Below, piece by piece: positions 37,133 to 46,252 of a stretch of DNA of 64,000 nt. A program made the position numbers and the translations under genes. Location of the stretch: positions 1 through 64,000 of the forward strand of contig JANINJ010000072.1 of assembly GCA_024508855.1 (NCBI GenBank), written 5' to 3'. Each line of letters begins with the position of its first letter. Position 1 is the stretch's first letter. The DNA comes from Xanthobacteraceae bacterium. Lineage in GTDB: Bacteria > Pseudomonadota > Alphaproteobacteria > Rhizobiales > Xanthobacteraceae. The notes under the pieces were generated by a model. It had not been told where the DNA came from. It did no database searches and worked only from the letters and a program-made list of their open reading frames with translations.

Positions 37133-40100
37133 TCACACGGTGAGAGTAAGTTCGGTAGGATGGCCGGCGCCGACGGCGCTGGACAATTGCGCGACCCGCA
37201 GGTGCAGGCTGGTTTGCGGCGCGCCGAAATCGGCAAGCTCATCGGCATTGACGTACAGCGCCGACGGCATGTCGCTGGCGATCGATCGCACGACATCACC
37301 GCCCGACAGAATATCGACGGTGTAGGCCTCGGAATCTTCGCCGAGCGGCACTTCGATGTTCCAGCCGTCGCCGTCCACACGAGTGCGACGGATCCACGCG
37401 ATGTGAACACCATCACCCCGTCGGACGGCCGCGACATGCACCGGCGACAACGGCTGCAATGCCGTCTTGCCCGGCGCGACGCTGAGCGCGACCGCGGCGG
37501 GATCGTCGTGGCTGCGTCCCGATGCGACGATACGCAGATCCAGTGGACGATCGAGCGCATCGAGCCCGCGCGCCAGTGGCAGCAGGCTGGCGTCGAGCAT
37601 GATGAATGGCGCTCCTGCCGGAAGCGGCTGCGCGATGGCATATTCGCTACCGGCCTGGCCGCGCAGCAGGCCCGACAGCCGATAGGTATTGCCGTCGATC
37701 AGCATGGCATTGGCGAACTGGATGACTTCCCAGACGCCGCCGGCATTGCGCACCGCCGCTGCGTTGGCGCCGTTCAGCACTCGCGTCTCGCTGGTCGAGG
37801 TCAGTGCGCCACCGTACAGCCGCACGCGCACCGCGTGGCCGCGATCCCAACAACCTGCCGCAGCTTCCGGCAGCGGATCAAGCGTTTCGCCAATGGTCGC
37901 AGGCGTGACAACGGTCGCGAGAACCTGATAGCTCGCGCCATCGCTCGAGCGCCACACTGTAACCGGCCCCGGCCATGGATTGGCGAACACCGCAAGTCGC
38001 GTCAGGATCGGCGGCTGCGATGACTCCAGCGTCGGCAGGTCGAGCGCCACCGCATGCACCGGCCCCAGCGAAGGCGGCAGCGCCAGCGGCACGCGGCGCG
38101 GCAGCAGCAGCGGCATCGCGAACGCTTCGGGATCGATGCTGCGCGCCTTCACCTGGCGCGATTGCGTGTCGACAAAACTGTCGATCTCGAATAGCCGCCG
38201 CCGGTCGCCGATCGTCACCGCAACGACATCGCCGGGCGCGAGCGGCAGACGACGCTGGCCAAGCGCGAATTCGGCACTTTCCCGCCCCGCCCACAAATCC
38301 TGCAGCCAGATCTCGGCGCGGCGCGTGGCGGCTGCGTCATGCGTGACCACTGCGACATCGGAGTGAACGGTGCGGTTCGCGCCGCCCACCAGCCGCCGCG
38401 ACGTCACCGCCGAACGCCGGTAATCGACCCCGGCGTCGGTGTAGCCGAAACTCACCTCGCGCGGCAACTCGGTCTCCTGTGCCCGCGTCAGCCGCGCCAG
38501 CGGACCGCTATCCGGAAGCACAAGCTCGTCTTCGGCAATCTCGGCCACCGGCGCGCCGCCGCGCTGGATGAAACGCAGCGTGCCATCCGCCGCTGTGGCA
38601 TCGAAGGCGTAAGCGGACGCCAGCGGCTCGATCATCGCGCGCGGCGCCATCGGGCGATCCACCACGTAACCGTCGCAGCCGTCGCGCAACGCTGAACAAT
38701 CGACACGGGAAACCTCCGCGTCCCGCAGCAACGCATCGATTAGCGCATCGAGCGGCGCGCCGCCGAGCCGGCCGCTCAGCCAGTGCCCGGTCTGCCAGTT
38801 CGGCGCATCGCTCCACACTTCTTCAGCAGCGGGAAAGACCGGATAGGGCCGTGCGTCCCAGGTCCACAGATGCATCGCGGAAACATCGATCATGCGGCCG
38901 CCATAGACCGGCGACACCGGGTTGCGCACATCGCTACCACCGAACGCCGGATCGAATGCACCGATGAAGGCTTCGAGGTAACGGCGCTGGATCAGGTCGT
39001 CGCGGCTTCCGTTGGAAAAATACGGCGCAGAATCTTCGGACGATTTCGGATCGGGAAACACGCTCGGCTGGTTGGCGCCCTTGTCGACCGCCGGGCAACC
39101 GACCTCGGTGATCCAGATCGGCTTGCTACGTGGAGACCACGCGGTCGGCGTCGCCAGTTCGACACCGCCGACCCGCTCGTGATGCGGATTGCTCCACCAG
39201 TTGACGATATCCTTGACGCGAAACGTCCACGGCTTGCCGAGTCCGTCGGTGATCGGCGCACGCGCCTGCGCGGCGCGCGCGGCATCGTCCGGATAATACC
39301 AGTCGTAGCCCTCACCGGCCGTGACGTTGCCACCGAGATACGCGAGATCGTAACCGGACGGGGCCAGTTCGCGGTCGAGATGCTGCGCCTCGTCGCGCCA
39401 GTCGGCGAGCGGCGCATAATAATCGATGCCGACCGCGTCGATCGCCGCGGACGCCCACAACGGATCGAGCGGAAAGCGCACCTCCGTCGCATCGGCATCC
39501 ACGACATCGGAGCCGTATTCGGTCCAGTCCGCACCGTAGGTCACAGTGGTGGGCTCGCCGACGATGGCTTTGACATCGGCTGCCAGCGTCACCAGTCGAT
39601 CGACCGCCGGATAGACGCCGGCACCGGAACGGACGCGTGTCAACGCCTTCAGTTCCGAGCCGATCAGAAACGCATCGACCCCGCCATTCGCCGCGACCAG
39701 GTTGGCGTAGTGCAGCACCATGCGGCGATAATTCCACTCGCCGCCCGCGAAGAAGTTCGCCACCTGCGTTGCCGCCGCCGCAGTACCTTGCGGCGACCCC
39801 GGACGGCCCGGCGCCGGATCGCAGGTGATACGCCCGCGCCAGGGATAAGCGGGCTGCGACGCCGCGCCGGTCCACGGATCGGACAAGTCATTGCCGGCGG
39901 GAATATCCATCATCACGAACGGATAGAACGTCACCTTCAATCCGCGGGCCTTCAACTCGGCGATCAGATCGATCACGCTCTTGTCGGACGGCGTGCCGCC
40001 ATAGGCCGGCCGGCTATCCACCTGCGACACCACATAGGTCGCGTCGCGCGTCACGTCGTCGACCGACCAGAGATCGGGATCGGTCACCTTCGAGGCGTTC

Positions 40101-40981
40101 TCGACGCCGGGACGCACGGTACACTCGCCCGCACGCAAATCCGATCCGAACCACGCCACCACCACGGCGACGCGCTCGAGATTGGGACAAACGCCCTGCA
40201 GATCGTCGAGCGCGGCCACGACATCCGACATCGCATTCGGCGCATGGCGGTTCTCGGGCGCATACTGCCCCGGTCCCGTGACTTCGACGATAGTCGACGG
40301 TTCGTAGCCGAACTCCGTGGTGCCGGGGATCAGCGTCACCGCGCGCACCATCTTTTCCAACCGCCCGACCGGCCGGACGATCTCGAACGAGAGTTGCGGA
40401 ATCCGGTTGCCGTAATCGGCCAGCGGCAGTCGCTCAAATACGATGTAGGCGAGACCGCGATAGGCCGGGGCATCATCCGCCCCCTCCTTCGCCGCGATCA
40501 GGTCGTCGACGCCCTGATCCTCGGTGCCGCGATGGACGCGGAAATTCAGGTTGGAGATATCGAGCGGCTTGCCGTCCGCCCAGATGCGGCCGACGCGCCC
40601 GATCTCGCCCTCGCACAGGCCGACCGCGAAATTCGCGAAGTAAGTATAGGTCGTCGTGGTCGTGCTCGGCCCGCCAAACCCCTTGCCGCCGGATGACGTG
40701 GTGTCGGTGGAAACCACCTCCTCTAGCGGCGTCGCCCAGATCACCTCGCCCGACAAGCGCGCGCGGCCATAGACGCGCGGGATCGGCGCGCCCTCGGTCG
40801 ACGACATCACGTCGAGATCGGCGAGGCGCGGCCCGGTCGCGGTCTGGTCGCCGGGGCCGAACACGGTGCGATCGAGCATGTTGCCGACCAGCGCGCCAGC
40901 AATGCGGCCCGCGATCGCACCGACCGGCCCGAATGCCGCGCCGACGGCACCGCCTGCAATGGAAAGAACAAGCGCAGCCAT
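37133..40981 (-). CDS. GTA host-specificity / tail tip protein (gp15-like)
   Basis: The 1282-residue protein starts at ATG 40981 and overlaps the peptidase stop by ATGA. It opens with glycine-alanine-rich hydrophobic segments (about 5-35) and continues with a TIM-barrel-like region (DAFLIGSELKALTRVR, YYAPLADWRDE, WITEVGCPAVDKGANQP) typical of GTA gp15. The C-terminal half is beta-rich. In the Rhodobacter GTA this protein forms the tail tip that contacts the recipient envelope. It is the largest gene in the cluster and appears intact. Confidence 0.92.
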   Translation of the reverse strand: MAALVLSIAGGAVGAAFGPVGAIAGRIAGALVGNMLDRTVFGPGDQTATGPRLADLDVMSSTEGAPIPRVYGRARLSGEVIWATPLEEVVSTDTTSSGGKGFGGPSTTTTTYTYFANFAVGLCEGEIGRVGRIWADGKPLDISNLNFRVHRGTEDQGVDDLIAAKEGADDAPAYRGLAYIVFERLPLADYGNRIPQLSFEIVRPVGRLEKMVRAVTLIPGTTEFGYEPSTIVEVTGPGQYAPENRHAPNAMSDVVAALDDLQGVCPNLERVAVVVAWFGSDLRAGECTVRPGVENASKVTDPDLWSVDDVTRDATYVVSQVDSRPAYGGTPSDKSVIDLIAELKARGLKVTFYPFVMMDIPAGNDLSDPWTGAASQPAYPWRGRITCDPAPGRPGSPQGTAAAATQVANFFAGGEWNYRRMVLHYANLVAANGGVDAFLIGSELKALTRVRSGAGVYPAVDRLVTLAADVKAIVGEPTTVTYGADWTEYGSDVVDADATEVRFPLDPLWASAAIDAVGIDYYAPLADWRDEAQHLDRELAPSGYDLAYLGGNVTAGEGYDWYYPDDAARAAQARAPITDGLGKPWTFRVKDIVNWWSNPHHERVGGVELATPTAWSPRSKPIWITEVGCPAVDKGANQPSVFPDPKSSEDSAPYFSNGSRDDLIQRRYLEAFIGAFDPAFGGSDVRNPVSPVYGGRMIDVSAMHLWTWDARPYPVFPAAEEVWSDAPNWQTGHWLSGRLGGAPLDALIDALLRDAEVSRVDCSALRDGCDGYVVDRPMAPRAMIEPLASAYAFDATAADGTLRFIQRGGAPVAEIAEDELVLPDSGPLARLTRAQETELPREVSFGYTDAGVDYRRSAVTSRRLVGGANRTVHSDVAVVTHDAAATRRAEIWLQDLWAGRESAEFALGQRRLPLAPGDVVAVTIGDRRRLFEIDSFVDTQSRQVKARSIDPEAFAMPLLLPRRVPLALPPSLGPVHAVALDLPTLESSQPPILTRLAVFANPWPGPVTVWRSSDGASYQVLATVVTPATIGETLDPLPEAAAGCWDRGHAVRVRLYGGALTSTSETRVLNGANAAAVRNAGGVWEVIQFANAMLIDGNTYRLSGLLRGQAGSEYAIAQPLPAGAPFIMLDASLLPLARGLDALDRPLDLRIVASGRSHDDPAAVALSVAPGKTALQPLSPVHVAAVRRGDGVHIAWIRRTRVDGDGWNIEVPLGEDSEAYTVDILSGGDVVRSIASDMPSALYVNADELADFGAPQTSLHLRVAQLSSAVGAGHPTELTLTV

Positions 40982-41424
40982 CAGTCCGACACTCCCGGAA
41001 AACGAAATGCGTAAGCGAGACGGCGACGCCACCACGGCGCCAGCGCGATCTCGCAGACCGACGCGCCGTCGTGCGCATGGATCATGGTGCCGTCGGCGGT
41101 GGCGATGGCGACGTGCTTGGCAACGAAGCCGGCGCGCCAGCGAAATAGCAGCACATCGCCGGCCCCGAACGCCGCAACGTCAACCGGCCCCAGATGCCGC
41201 AGCGCTGCCTCAGCCAGCGTTTCTTCGCCGCGCGCTTCCGCCCAGTCGGCGGCATAGGGCGGCGGCGATTCCGGCTCGTCGCCGATGCACGCACGCCAGA
41301 CGCCACGCACCAGCCCCAGGCAATCGCAGCCCACGCCTTTCACTGACGCCTGATGCCGATACCGCGTGCCGATCCATTCGCGCGCCTCCGCGACGATGGC
41401 CGCGCGGGTGAGAGGAATGGTCAT
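40981..41424 (-). CDS. NlpC/P60 cell-wall peptidase (GTA gp14-like)
   Basis: The 147-residue protein has the NlpC/P60 core: catalytic cysteine C35 in GVGCDCLGLVRG and histidine H104 in AKHVAIAT, followed by the third polar residue region near HAHDG. It would cleave peptide cross-links in the recipient wall when the tail docks. ATG 41424 is chosen; upstream codons belong to a palindromic repeat. It overlaps gp15 by ATGA. Confidence 0.93.
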   Translation of the reverse strand: MTIPLTRAAIVAEAREWIGTRYRHQASVKGVGCDCLGLVRGVWRACIGDEPESPPPYAADWAEARGEETLAEAALRHLGPVDVAAFGAGDVLLFRWRAGFVAKHVAIATADGTMIHAHDGASVCEIALAPWWRRRLAYAFRFPGVSD

Positions 41425-41445
41425 GTTTGGGTATCCTGAAGCATC

Positions 41446-41604
41446 GTGTCCCGGACGCGGCGCAGCGTTCTTCACGATGCACCGCAGAGCCGGGACCATT
41501 CCACAACGTGCATACGACGATGCAACGATTCAGCGGAGATATTGCCGCTGAAGCGGTCCCGGTGCTGCGAAGCGATGCTGCGCATCGCATCGCGCCCGGG
41601 ACAC
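41446..41604. repeat. Palindromic repeat type 1, copy a
   Basis: It is bounded by GTGTCCCGGACGCGG and CGCGCCCGGGACAC, with an inner pair CGCAGAGCCGGGACC / GGTCCCGGTGCTGCG. The same sequence architecture occurs at 43168-43299 and 50250-50375. It fills the gap between the gp14-like and gp13-like genes. Confidence 0.85.
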
Positions 41605-41631
41605 GGGCAATGGCAGCGATCAAAGTTGGGG

Positions 41632-42504
41632 TCAGGGTGAGGTCACATTCGGCGTCGGATAACTGATGATGAAATCGTTGCCCGGGATCTGCGGGAAGCC
41701 GCGGAAGTTGAGCGTGTTGGCAAAACGATTGCGGCAGGTCGCGAACGTCTTGTCGCAACCGGCAGTGACCGTGAACGCATCGCCGGGCGCGATCGGCTCG
41801 GCCATCGCCTGCCACAGCGACAGCCGCACCTCGCCGCCGACGATACGATGCTCCTTCACCTCGACCGCTGTGCCCGCATTGGCGCCGCCGGTCCACAGCA
41901 GCCGCCCCTCGCTGAACAAGCCCGGCGTGAATCCATCGAGACCGGATGCCGCAAATAACGACGTGCCTTCCAGCGACGTGACGCTACCCGCGGCATGGAA
42001 CGCCGGTTGGGTGAGATCGAACCGGCAACGCCGGTCGCCGAGATCGGCGCTGCATTTCGCGGTATAGAGTCGCCCGCTTTCCTGCGACAGCAGGTCCGCA
42101 AGCCCGCGAAGCTCGGCGGTGAACGCCGGACCTTCGCGCCTCACTTCGCCGAGCGTGCCGCGCGCGGTCAGCACGCGCAGCGACGGCTCGCTCCAGTCCA
42201 CCAGCCAGGTCTCGACCTGCGCCGCGTCGTAACGCCCCGCGGCGAGATCCGCCTCGCTCAAGAGTTCGCTGGACAACGCGCCGGAAATTTCGGTGCTGTC
42301 GACCGCGAGGCCGAACGTGCCGGTCGCTTCCGATGCGGTCAAGCCGGTCCCGGCGCGGCAGATCACGTCTTCGATCGCGAGGTCTTCGTCGTGATCGGTG
42401 AAGCCCTGCACGGTGCCGTCACGCCGCGTCAGCTTCCAGCACCGCGCCAGCGTGGTGACGCCGGAATCGAGTTTTTCCTGCAGCGCAGGCGGGATCGTCC
42501 TCAT
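41632..42504 (-). CDS. DUF2163 / BR0599-type baseplate hub protein (GTA gp13-like)
   Basis: The 290-residue protein begins MRTIPPALQEKLDSGVTTLA, a signature of the DUF2163 family. The C-terminal BR0599-type domain contains two cysteine pairs (CSADLGDRRC and CDKTFATC) and ends in FRGFPQIPGNDFIISYP. In GTAs this protein is part of the tail hub; the cysteines may hold a metal or cluster. It overlaps gp12 by ATGA (42501-42504). Confidence 0.92.
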   Translation of the reverse strand: MRTIPPALQEKLDSGVTTLARCWKLTRRDGTVQGFTDHDEDLAIEDVICRAGTGLTASEATGTFGLAVDSTEISGALSSELLSEADLAAGRYDAAQVETWLVDWSEPSLRVLTARGTLGEVRREGPAFTAELRGLADLLSQESGRLYTAKCSADLGDRRCRFDLTQPAFHAAGSVTSLEGTSLFAASGLDGFTPGLFSEGRLLWTGGANAGTAVEVKEHRIVGGEVRLSLWQAMAEPIAPGDAFTVTAGCDKTFATCRNRFANTLNFRGFPQIPGNDFIISYPTPNVTSP

Positions 42505-43142
42505 GGCCTGATCTCCACCAGCGGAATTTTCGGAATCGCGCCGGCGGCGAAAGCCGACAAGTCGACTTCGAGATAGTCGGTGTCGAACCGCACCGGCACG
42601 TCGAACATGAATCCGGCCGTCACCGCCTTGCCCGCCGCGGGAATGTGCCCGGCGAGAAACGTCACAACGCCCGTCGTCGTATCGCAGGTGTAGGCGGTGC
42701 CGCTCGCGAGTTCGACATGATCGACCGCCACACGCACGCTGCCCGCGACCGGCTTCGCGATCGGCCGCTGATACGGCGCATGGGCGCTGCCATAAGTCTT
42801 CACGAGTTGGAATGTTGCGGTCGCTCCGTCACCGGTGCCGATGCCCTGGTCGAGCGGCGAGATCGGCGTGCCGGGCGATGCCGATGTCTGGTCGAGCCGG
42901 TCGCGCCAGCGAAAGCCATAAAGTTGGCCGCGCCGCTCCTCGAAGAACGCCACCACGCTTTGCAATTCGGTCAGCGTCTTGATGCCGTAGCCGGCATCGT
43001 AACGCCGTCGCGAATGCGCCCAGCGCGCATTGCGCTCCTCGCGCCCGGAGCCGAACGTCACGATATCGGTTCGCCGTTCCGGCCCTCCCGCGCTTTTCAG
43101 CGCGACGTCGAGCGGAAAGAGGATTTCGTGGAAGGATGTCAT
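42501..43142 (-). CDS. DUF2460 distal tail protein (GTA gp12-like)
   Basis: The 213-residue protein begins MTSFHEILFPLDVALKSAGG, with SGREERNARWAHSRRRYDAGYGIKT shared by the DUF2460 family, and ends VRFDTDYLEVDLSAFAAGAIPKIPLVEIRP. It links tube and hub in GTA tails. ATG 43142 is preferred to an upstream in-frame start that falls outside the conserved N-terminus. A type 1 palindromic repeat lies upstream. Confidence 0.92.
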   Translation of the reverse strand: MTSFHEILFPLDVALKSAGGPERRTDIVTFGSGREERNARWAHSRRRYDAGYGIKTLTELQSVVAFFEERRGQLYGFRWRDRLDQTSASPGTPISPLDQGIGTGDGATATFQLVKTYGSAHAPYQRPIAKPVAGSVRVAVDHVELASGTAYTCDTTTGVVTFLAGHIPAAGKAVTAGFMFDVPVRFDTDYLEVDLSAFAAGAIPKIPLVEIRP

Positions 43143-43167
43143 GGGCAAAACCCGGAAGAAAGGAATT

Positions 43168-43299
43168 GTGTCCCGGACGCGGTGCAGCGTTCTTCACGAT
43201 GCACCGCAGAGCCGGGACCGTAGCAACACGAGAGTTTGCTCTTTGGCGGTCCCGGTTCAGCGGCGCGGCATGAAGAATGCCGCATCGCGCCCGGGACAC
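43168..43299. repeat. Palindromic repeat type 1, copy b
   Basis: It is bounded by GTGTCCCGGACGCGG and CGCGCCCGGGACAC, with the inner arm CGCAGAGCCGGGACC as in copy a. It fills the gap between the tape-measure gene and gp12. Confidence 0.85.
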
Positions 43300-43312
43300 G
43301 TCCGCCGCAGCT

Positions 43313-43900
43313 TCACAAGCTCCGCTGCCCGCGTGCCACCGCACGCGCGATCTGGCCGGTGATGTAACTTTCCGAGCGGCGGAAGCTGTCGACGTCCGGC
43401 GTCGCGATCTGCACGGTGATGCTGTTGCCACCACTACCGCCGCTGACGCCGAGCTTGCCATCGGCCCCGCGCTTCAGCGGCATGATCGCCTCGGGACCGG
43501 CTTCGCCGGCCAGGCCGGTGCCGCCGCCGATCAGCGGAAAATAGGTCGGCGTGCCGATCACGCCACCGGATGCGAATGGCTTCACCGCGCCGGAGGCCGC
43601 AACCATCGATGCGGTCGATGTGCTCGCACCGATGCCGGTCAAGCCCGACAGCAGGTTGTCGATGCCGCTTCCGAGCGCGCTGGTGATCGGCTTGAACGCG
43701 AGTCGAACCGAGAGGTCCGACAATCGAAGCGCCAGCGACTTCAACACGTCGTCGAATTGCTTGCCGCCGGTCACCGACGTGGCGAACGCCGATGTCATCG
43801 CCCGCGCAAAGCTGTTGGCGCCGCTGGCGAGGTCGCGCGTCTTCAGGCTCAGGCTGTCCAGCGTGCTCGCAGTATCGAGCAGTTCGGTGTCATCCGCCAT
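43313..43900 (-). CDS. Phage tail tape measure protein (GTA gp11-like)
   Basis: The 195-residue protein has a helical N-terminal part (LLDTASTLDSLSLKTRDLASG) and a glycine-rich C-terminal part with PFASGGVIGTPTYFPL and GLAGEAGPEAIMPLKR, the ending typical of short tape-measure proteins. It would set tail length. It overlaps the chaperone gene by 11 bp, which may mean coupled translation. Confidence 0.88.
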   Translation of the reverse strand: MADDTELLDTASTLDSLSLKTRDLASGANSFARAMTSAFATSVTGGKQFDDVLKSLALRLSDLSVRLAFKPITSALGSGIDNLLSGLTGIGASTSTASMVAASGAVKPFASGGVIGTPTYFPLIGGGTGLAGEAGPEAIMPLKRGADGKLGVSGGSGGNSITVQIATPDVDSFRRSESYITGQIARAVARGQRSL

Positions 43901-44105
43901 GATGTGCCTTCTCCATCGTCTTGTCCGGAAACCGCCGCATCAGGTCGTCAAGACCCGTACGATCGATCGGCATCGGCGTGTGCCCGCGCACCGCGACGAT
44001 GGCGTGCGCCAGTTCGCGCGGCGTCATCCGCCAGAACGCATCCGGCGACAGCCGCAATACGCCGAGGCCGAAACCGATCGCCTCACGCCAGGGAAAGGGT
44101 TTCAT
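43890..44105 (-). CDS. Tail assembly chaperone-like protein (rcc01693 type)
   Basis: The 71-residue protein begins MKPFPWREAIGFGLGVLRLSPDAFWRMTPREL, matching the small TAC_6-like family adjacent to the GTA gp10 gene. It overlaps its upstream neighbour by ATGA (44102-44105). Its role is assembly of the tail around the tape measure. Confidence 0.86.
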   Translation of the reverse strand: MKPFPWREAIGFGLGVLRLSPDAFWRMTPRELAHAIVAVRGHTPMPIDRTGLDDLMRRFPDKTMEKAHHGG

Positions 44106-44431
44106 CGCTGGCTCTCGCTCGCCGTATCGTCGAACGTCGCCGCGATCAGATCGGCCGCGATGCGCACATAGCCCGATGCGCCGCCGGGCGCGACCATCGC
44201 CGCCACCTCGTCGTCGCTCACCGCCTCGCCCGCGCCGCGCAGACCGGCAGCAATGATGCGGACCAGATCGCGCGCCGACAGCCGCCCGGTGCCGAAACGC
44301 TCCGCCAGCGCCATCAAGTCATCAGCTCCGAACGCGGATTCCAGTTCGGCCAGCGCGCCGAGCGTCAGTACCAGTGTGCGGCGGCGTCCGCCGAGCTCGG
44401 CCTCGATCTCGCCGCGATATCTGTTGGGCAT
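44102..44431 (-). CDS. GTA gp10-family protein (tail assembly chaperone)
   Basis: The 109-residue protein begins MPNRYRGEIEAELGGRRRTLVLTLGALAELE. The order and sequence (LALAELESAFG-type block, RIIAAGLRGAG) match the GTA gp10 family. It lies between the major tail protein and the rcc01693-like gene. Confidence 0.88.
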   Translation of the reverse strand: MPNRYRGEIEAELGGRRRTLVLTLGALAELESAFGADDLMALAERFGTGRLSARDLVRIIAAGLRGAGEAVSDDEVAAMVAPGGASGYVRIAADLIAATFDDTASESQR

Positions 44432-44441
44432 TTGCGGCTCC

Positions 44442-44849
44442 TTACATCGCGGTGAAGGCGAGCGCGCCGGCGGATTCCAGCGAGATATCGAACGTCACCT
44501 CGCCGTTGTGCTCGCCGGAAAATTCGAGGCCGGAGATCTGGAATTGTCCTTCGATGGTTCCGAAATCCGGCACGATCACCTGGCACGCATTCACCGCGCC
44601 GTCGAAGAACGCCTGCCGCACTAGCGCATCGGAGGCGCCGTCCTTGAACAGTCCGCGCCCGGAGAGCGACGCGCGCTTAACGCCGGCGCCGGCGAGCAAC
44701 TCGCGCCAGCGGTCAACCGACTCCGCATGGGTGACGTCAACCAGTTCGGCGTTGAACGCGATCTTGCGGCTGCGAAGCCCGGCGACGGTGACGTAACTCG
44801 CGCCGTCATACATCTTCACCAGCAGATCCTTGCCCTTTTGCGCGCCCAT
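44442..44849 (-). CDS. Major tail tube protein (TP901-1 type, GTA gp9-like)
   Basis: The 135-residue protein begins MGAQKGKDLLVKMYDGASYVTVAGLRSRKI and has the DVTHAESVDRWRELL block of TP901-1-type tail proteins. It polymerises into the tail tube. ATG 44849 is chosen on the conserved N-terminus; upstream residues in the open frame are not family-like. Confidence 0.92.
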   Translation of the reverse strand: MGAQKGKDLLVKMYDGASYVTVAGLRSRKIAFNAELVDVTHAESVDRWRELLAGAGVKRASLSGRGLFKDGASDALVRQAFFDGAVNACQVIVPDFGTIEGQFQISGLEFSGEHNGEVTFDISLESAGALAFTAM

Positions 44850-44863
44850 GATTGCTCCTCGAT

Positions 44864-45274
44864 TCAGGTGACGGGTTCGGTGACGGCGCGAAAGCGCACC
44901 ACCGCATGATAGGTGCGGCCATCGGACTCGCGCCGGATGTCGGCGACGGAAAACCGCAGGTTGACGAGGCGATGCCCGTCGGGCGCCAGCGGCGCATCGT
45001 CGAGCGCCTGCAGCAGCGCACCGGCAATGCCGTGCGCTTCCTTGTGGCCGCCCTGCCGCGACCATGCGTGCAGCGTCAGCAGATGTTCCTGCGTCTCGCC
45101 GCCGTCGGACGATGCATCGACGAGCCGCGCCTCGCCCAGCGTGACATAGGGAAACGACGCGCCGCGCGGTGGTGCATCGTAGATCCGCTGGCCGCCGAGC
45201 GCGGCAGTCAGCCCACCGTCGGCGCACAACGCGTCATGGATCGCGGCACGCAGCGCCACGTTGGCAAAGGTCAT
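44864..45274 (-). CDS. DUF3168 tail completion protein (GTA gp8-like)
   Basis: The 136-residue protein has the DUF3168 pattern: LRAAIHDALCADGGLTAALGG, FPYVTLGEARLVDASSDG, HLLTLHAWSRQGG and a C-terminal YHAVVRFRAVTEP. It caps the tube or closes the head-tail joint. ATG 45274 follows the head-closure gene by 26 bp. Confidence 0.9.
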   Translation of the reverse strand: MTFANVALRAAIHDALCADGGLTAALGGQRIYDAPPRGASFPYVTLGEARLVDASSDGGETQEHLLTLHAWSRQGGHKEAHGIAGALLQALDDAPLAPDGHRLVNLRFSVADIRRESDGRTYHAVVRFRAVTEPVT

Positions 45275-45300
45275 GATGTCAAATCCAAATGAGGAACAAG

Positions 45301-45621
45301 TCACTCGATCCGCAGTTCGGCATCGATCTCGATGAAGCGGCGGTCGTGGCGCTCGCGAATGGCGAGGATGCGATAGACGCGCGCACCGTCGGTCAGCCGG
45401 TGCTGCAAGGTGAGAACGAAGCGATTGCGCATCACGATCCGCGTGCGAACCGCCGCGCCGTCGGCATCGGCGGCGATGTCGTGCCGCGCGGAGAGTTGCG
45501 TCACCTGCGCCCACGCTTTCGCAAAGGTCGTATAGCCACGGACCAAGCCGCCCTGCCCGTCGTCGGTTTCCACCGGCGCTTCGATGGTCAGCCGGGCTTT
45601 CAGCGCGCCCGGATCGATCAT
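45301..45621 (-). CDS. Head closure / head-tail adaptor protein (GTA gp7-like)
   Basis: The 106-residue protein begins MIDPGALKARLTIEAPVETDDGQGGLVRGY, typical of phage head closure (SPP1 gp16-like) proteins. It overlaps gp6 by ATGA (45618-45621). It seals the connector after DNA packaging. Confidence 0.91.
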   Translation of the reverse strand: MIDPGALKARLTIEAPVETDDGQGGLVRGYTTFAKAWAQVTQLSARHDIAADADGAAVRTRIVMRNRFVLTLQHRLTDGARVYRILAIRERHDRRFIEIDAELRIE

Positions 45622-46187
45622 AACGACAGCACCCGATAGGATGCGATCATCGCGCTGACGCTGCCGGGCAGCATCGCGACGGTTTGCCCGATCGCAACCA
45701 GTCCGCGATTCTCGTACCAGTGCGCGACCAGCGTGCGGATGGCATGACGCAACACCTCCGGCACATCGGCCGCGTTGTCGCCAAAGCCGACTTCGACATC
45801 GAGTTCGATGCCGGCCGTGCCGCGTCCCGGCGGTGGCAACGACCAGCCGGGAGTGGCGATGACATTCGCGGTCGTATCGACGACAAACCGTTCGACATCG
45901 ATGCTGCCGGCGTTATTCGCGGCGTCGTATACCCGCGCGGCAATCACCGACCGCAGCGGCGCAACCCTCGGCGCGATGCGACCATCCGGCGGCCAGCGAT
46001 CCAGCACCAAGCGCCAGGTCTGCGTTATCAGCCCGCGCCGGGTCAGCGCTTCGACCTGGCTGCGCGCCGCCGAGATCAACGCGCCGACGATCGCATCGTC
46101 GTCGTCGTTCTCGACGCGCAAAAAACTCTTGGCTTCGGCCACCGTCCACGGCTCGGCCGCAGGCGCCGTCAGCAGGATTGCGGACAT
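45618..46187 (-). CDS. Head-tail connector protein (GTA gp6-like)
   Basis: The 189-residue protein has the gp6-like core (PWTVAEAKSFLRVENDDDDAIVGALISAARSQVEALTRRG) and C-terminal LRHAIRTLVAHWYENR. It bridges portal and head closure. ATG 46187 faces the divergent protease gene start region. The capsid gene that normally precedes it is about 2.8 kb away, separated by cargo genes. Confidence 0.92.
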   Translation of the reverse strand: MSAILLTAPAAEPWTVAEAKSFLRVENDDDDAIVGALISAARSQVEALTRRGLITQTWRLVLDRWPPDGRIAPRVAPLRSVIAARVYDAANNAGSIDVERFVVDTTANVIATPGWSLPPPGRGTAGIELDVEVGFGDNAADVPEVLRHAIRTLVAHWYENRGLVAIGQTVAMLPGSVSAMIASYRVLSL

Positions 46188-46252
46188 CGCTCGTCCTTTC
46201 CAACAAGGGTTGCGAGTTGACAGAAGCAACGCGGCGGGGCTTTCTCCCGCGC

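Noticed and set aside
35982-38023. Long plus-strand frames opposite the DUF2793 and tail tip genes
   Set aside because: These are antisense to well-supported GTA genes, with no ribosome site or family match.
41425-41499. N-terminal extension of the NlpC/P60 protein
   Set aside because: The extra codons come from the palindromic repeat (a peptide resembling CIVKNAAPRPG is read from this repeat kind), not from the gene. ATG 41424 begins the conserved domain.
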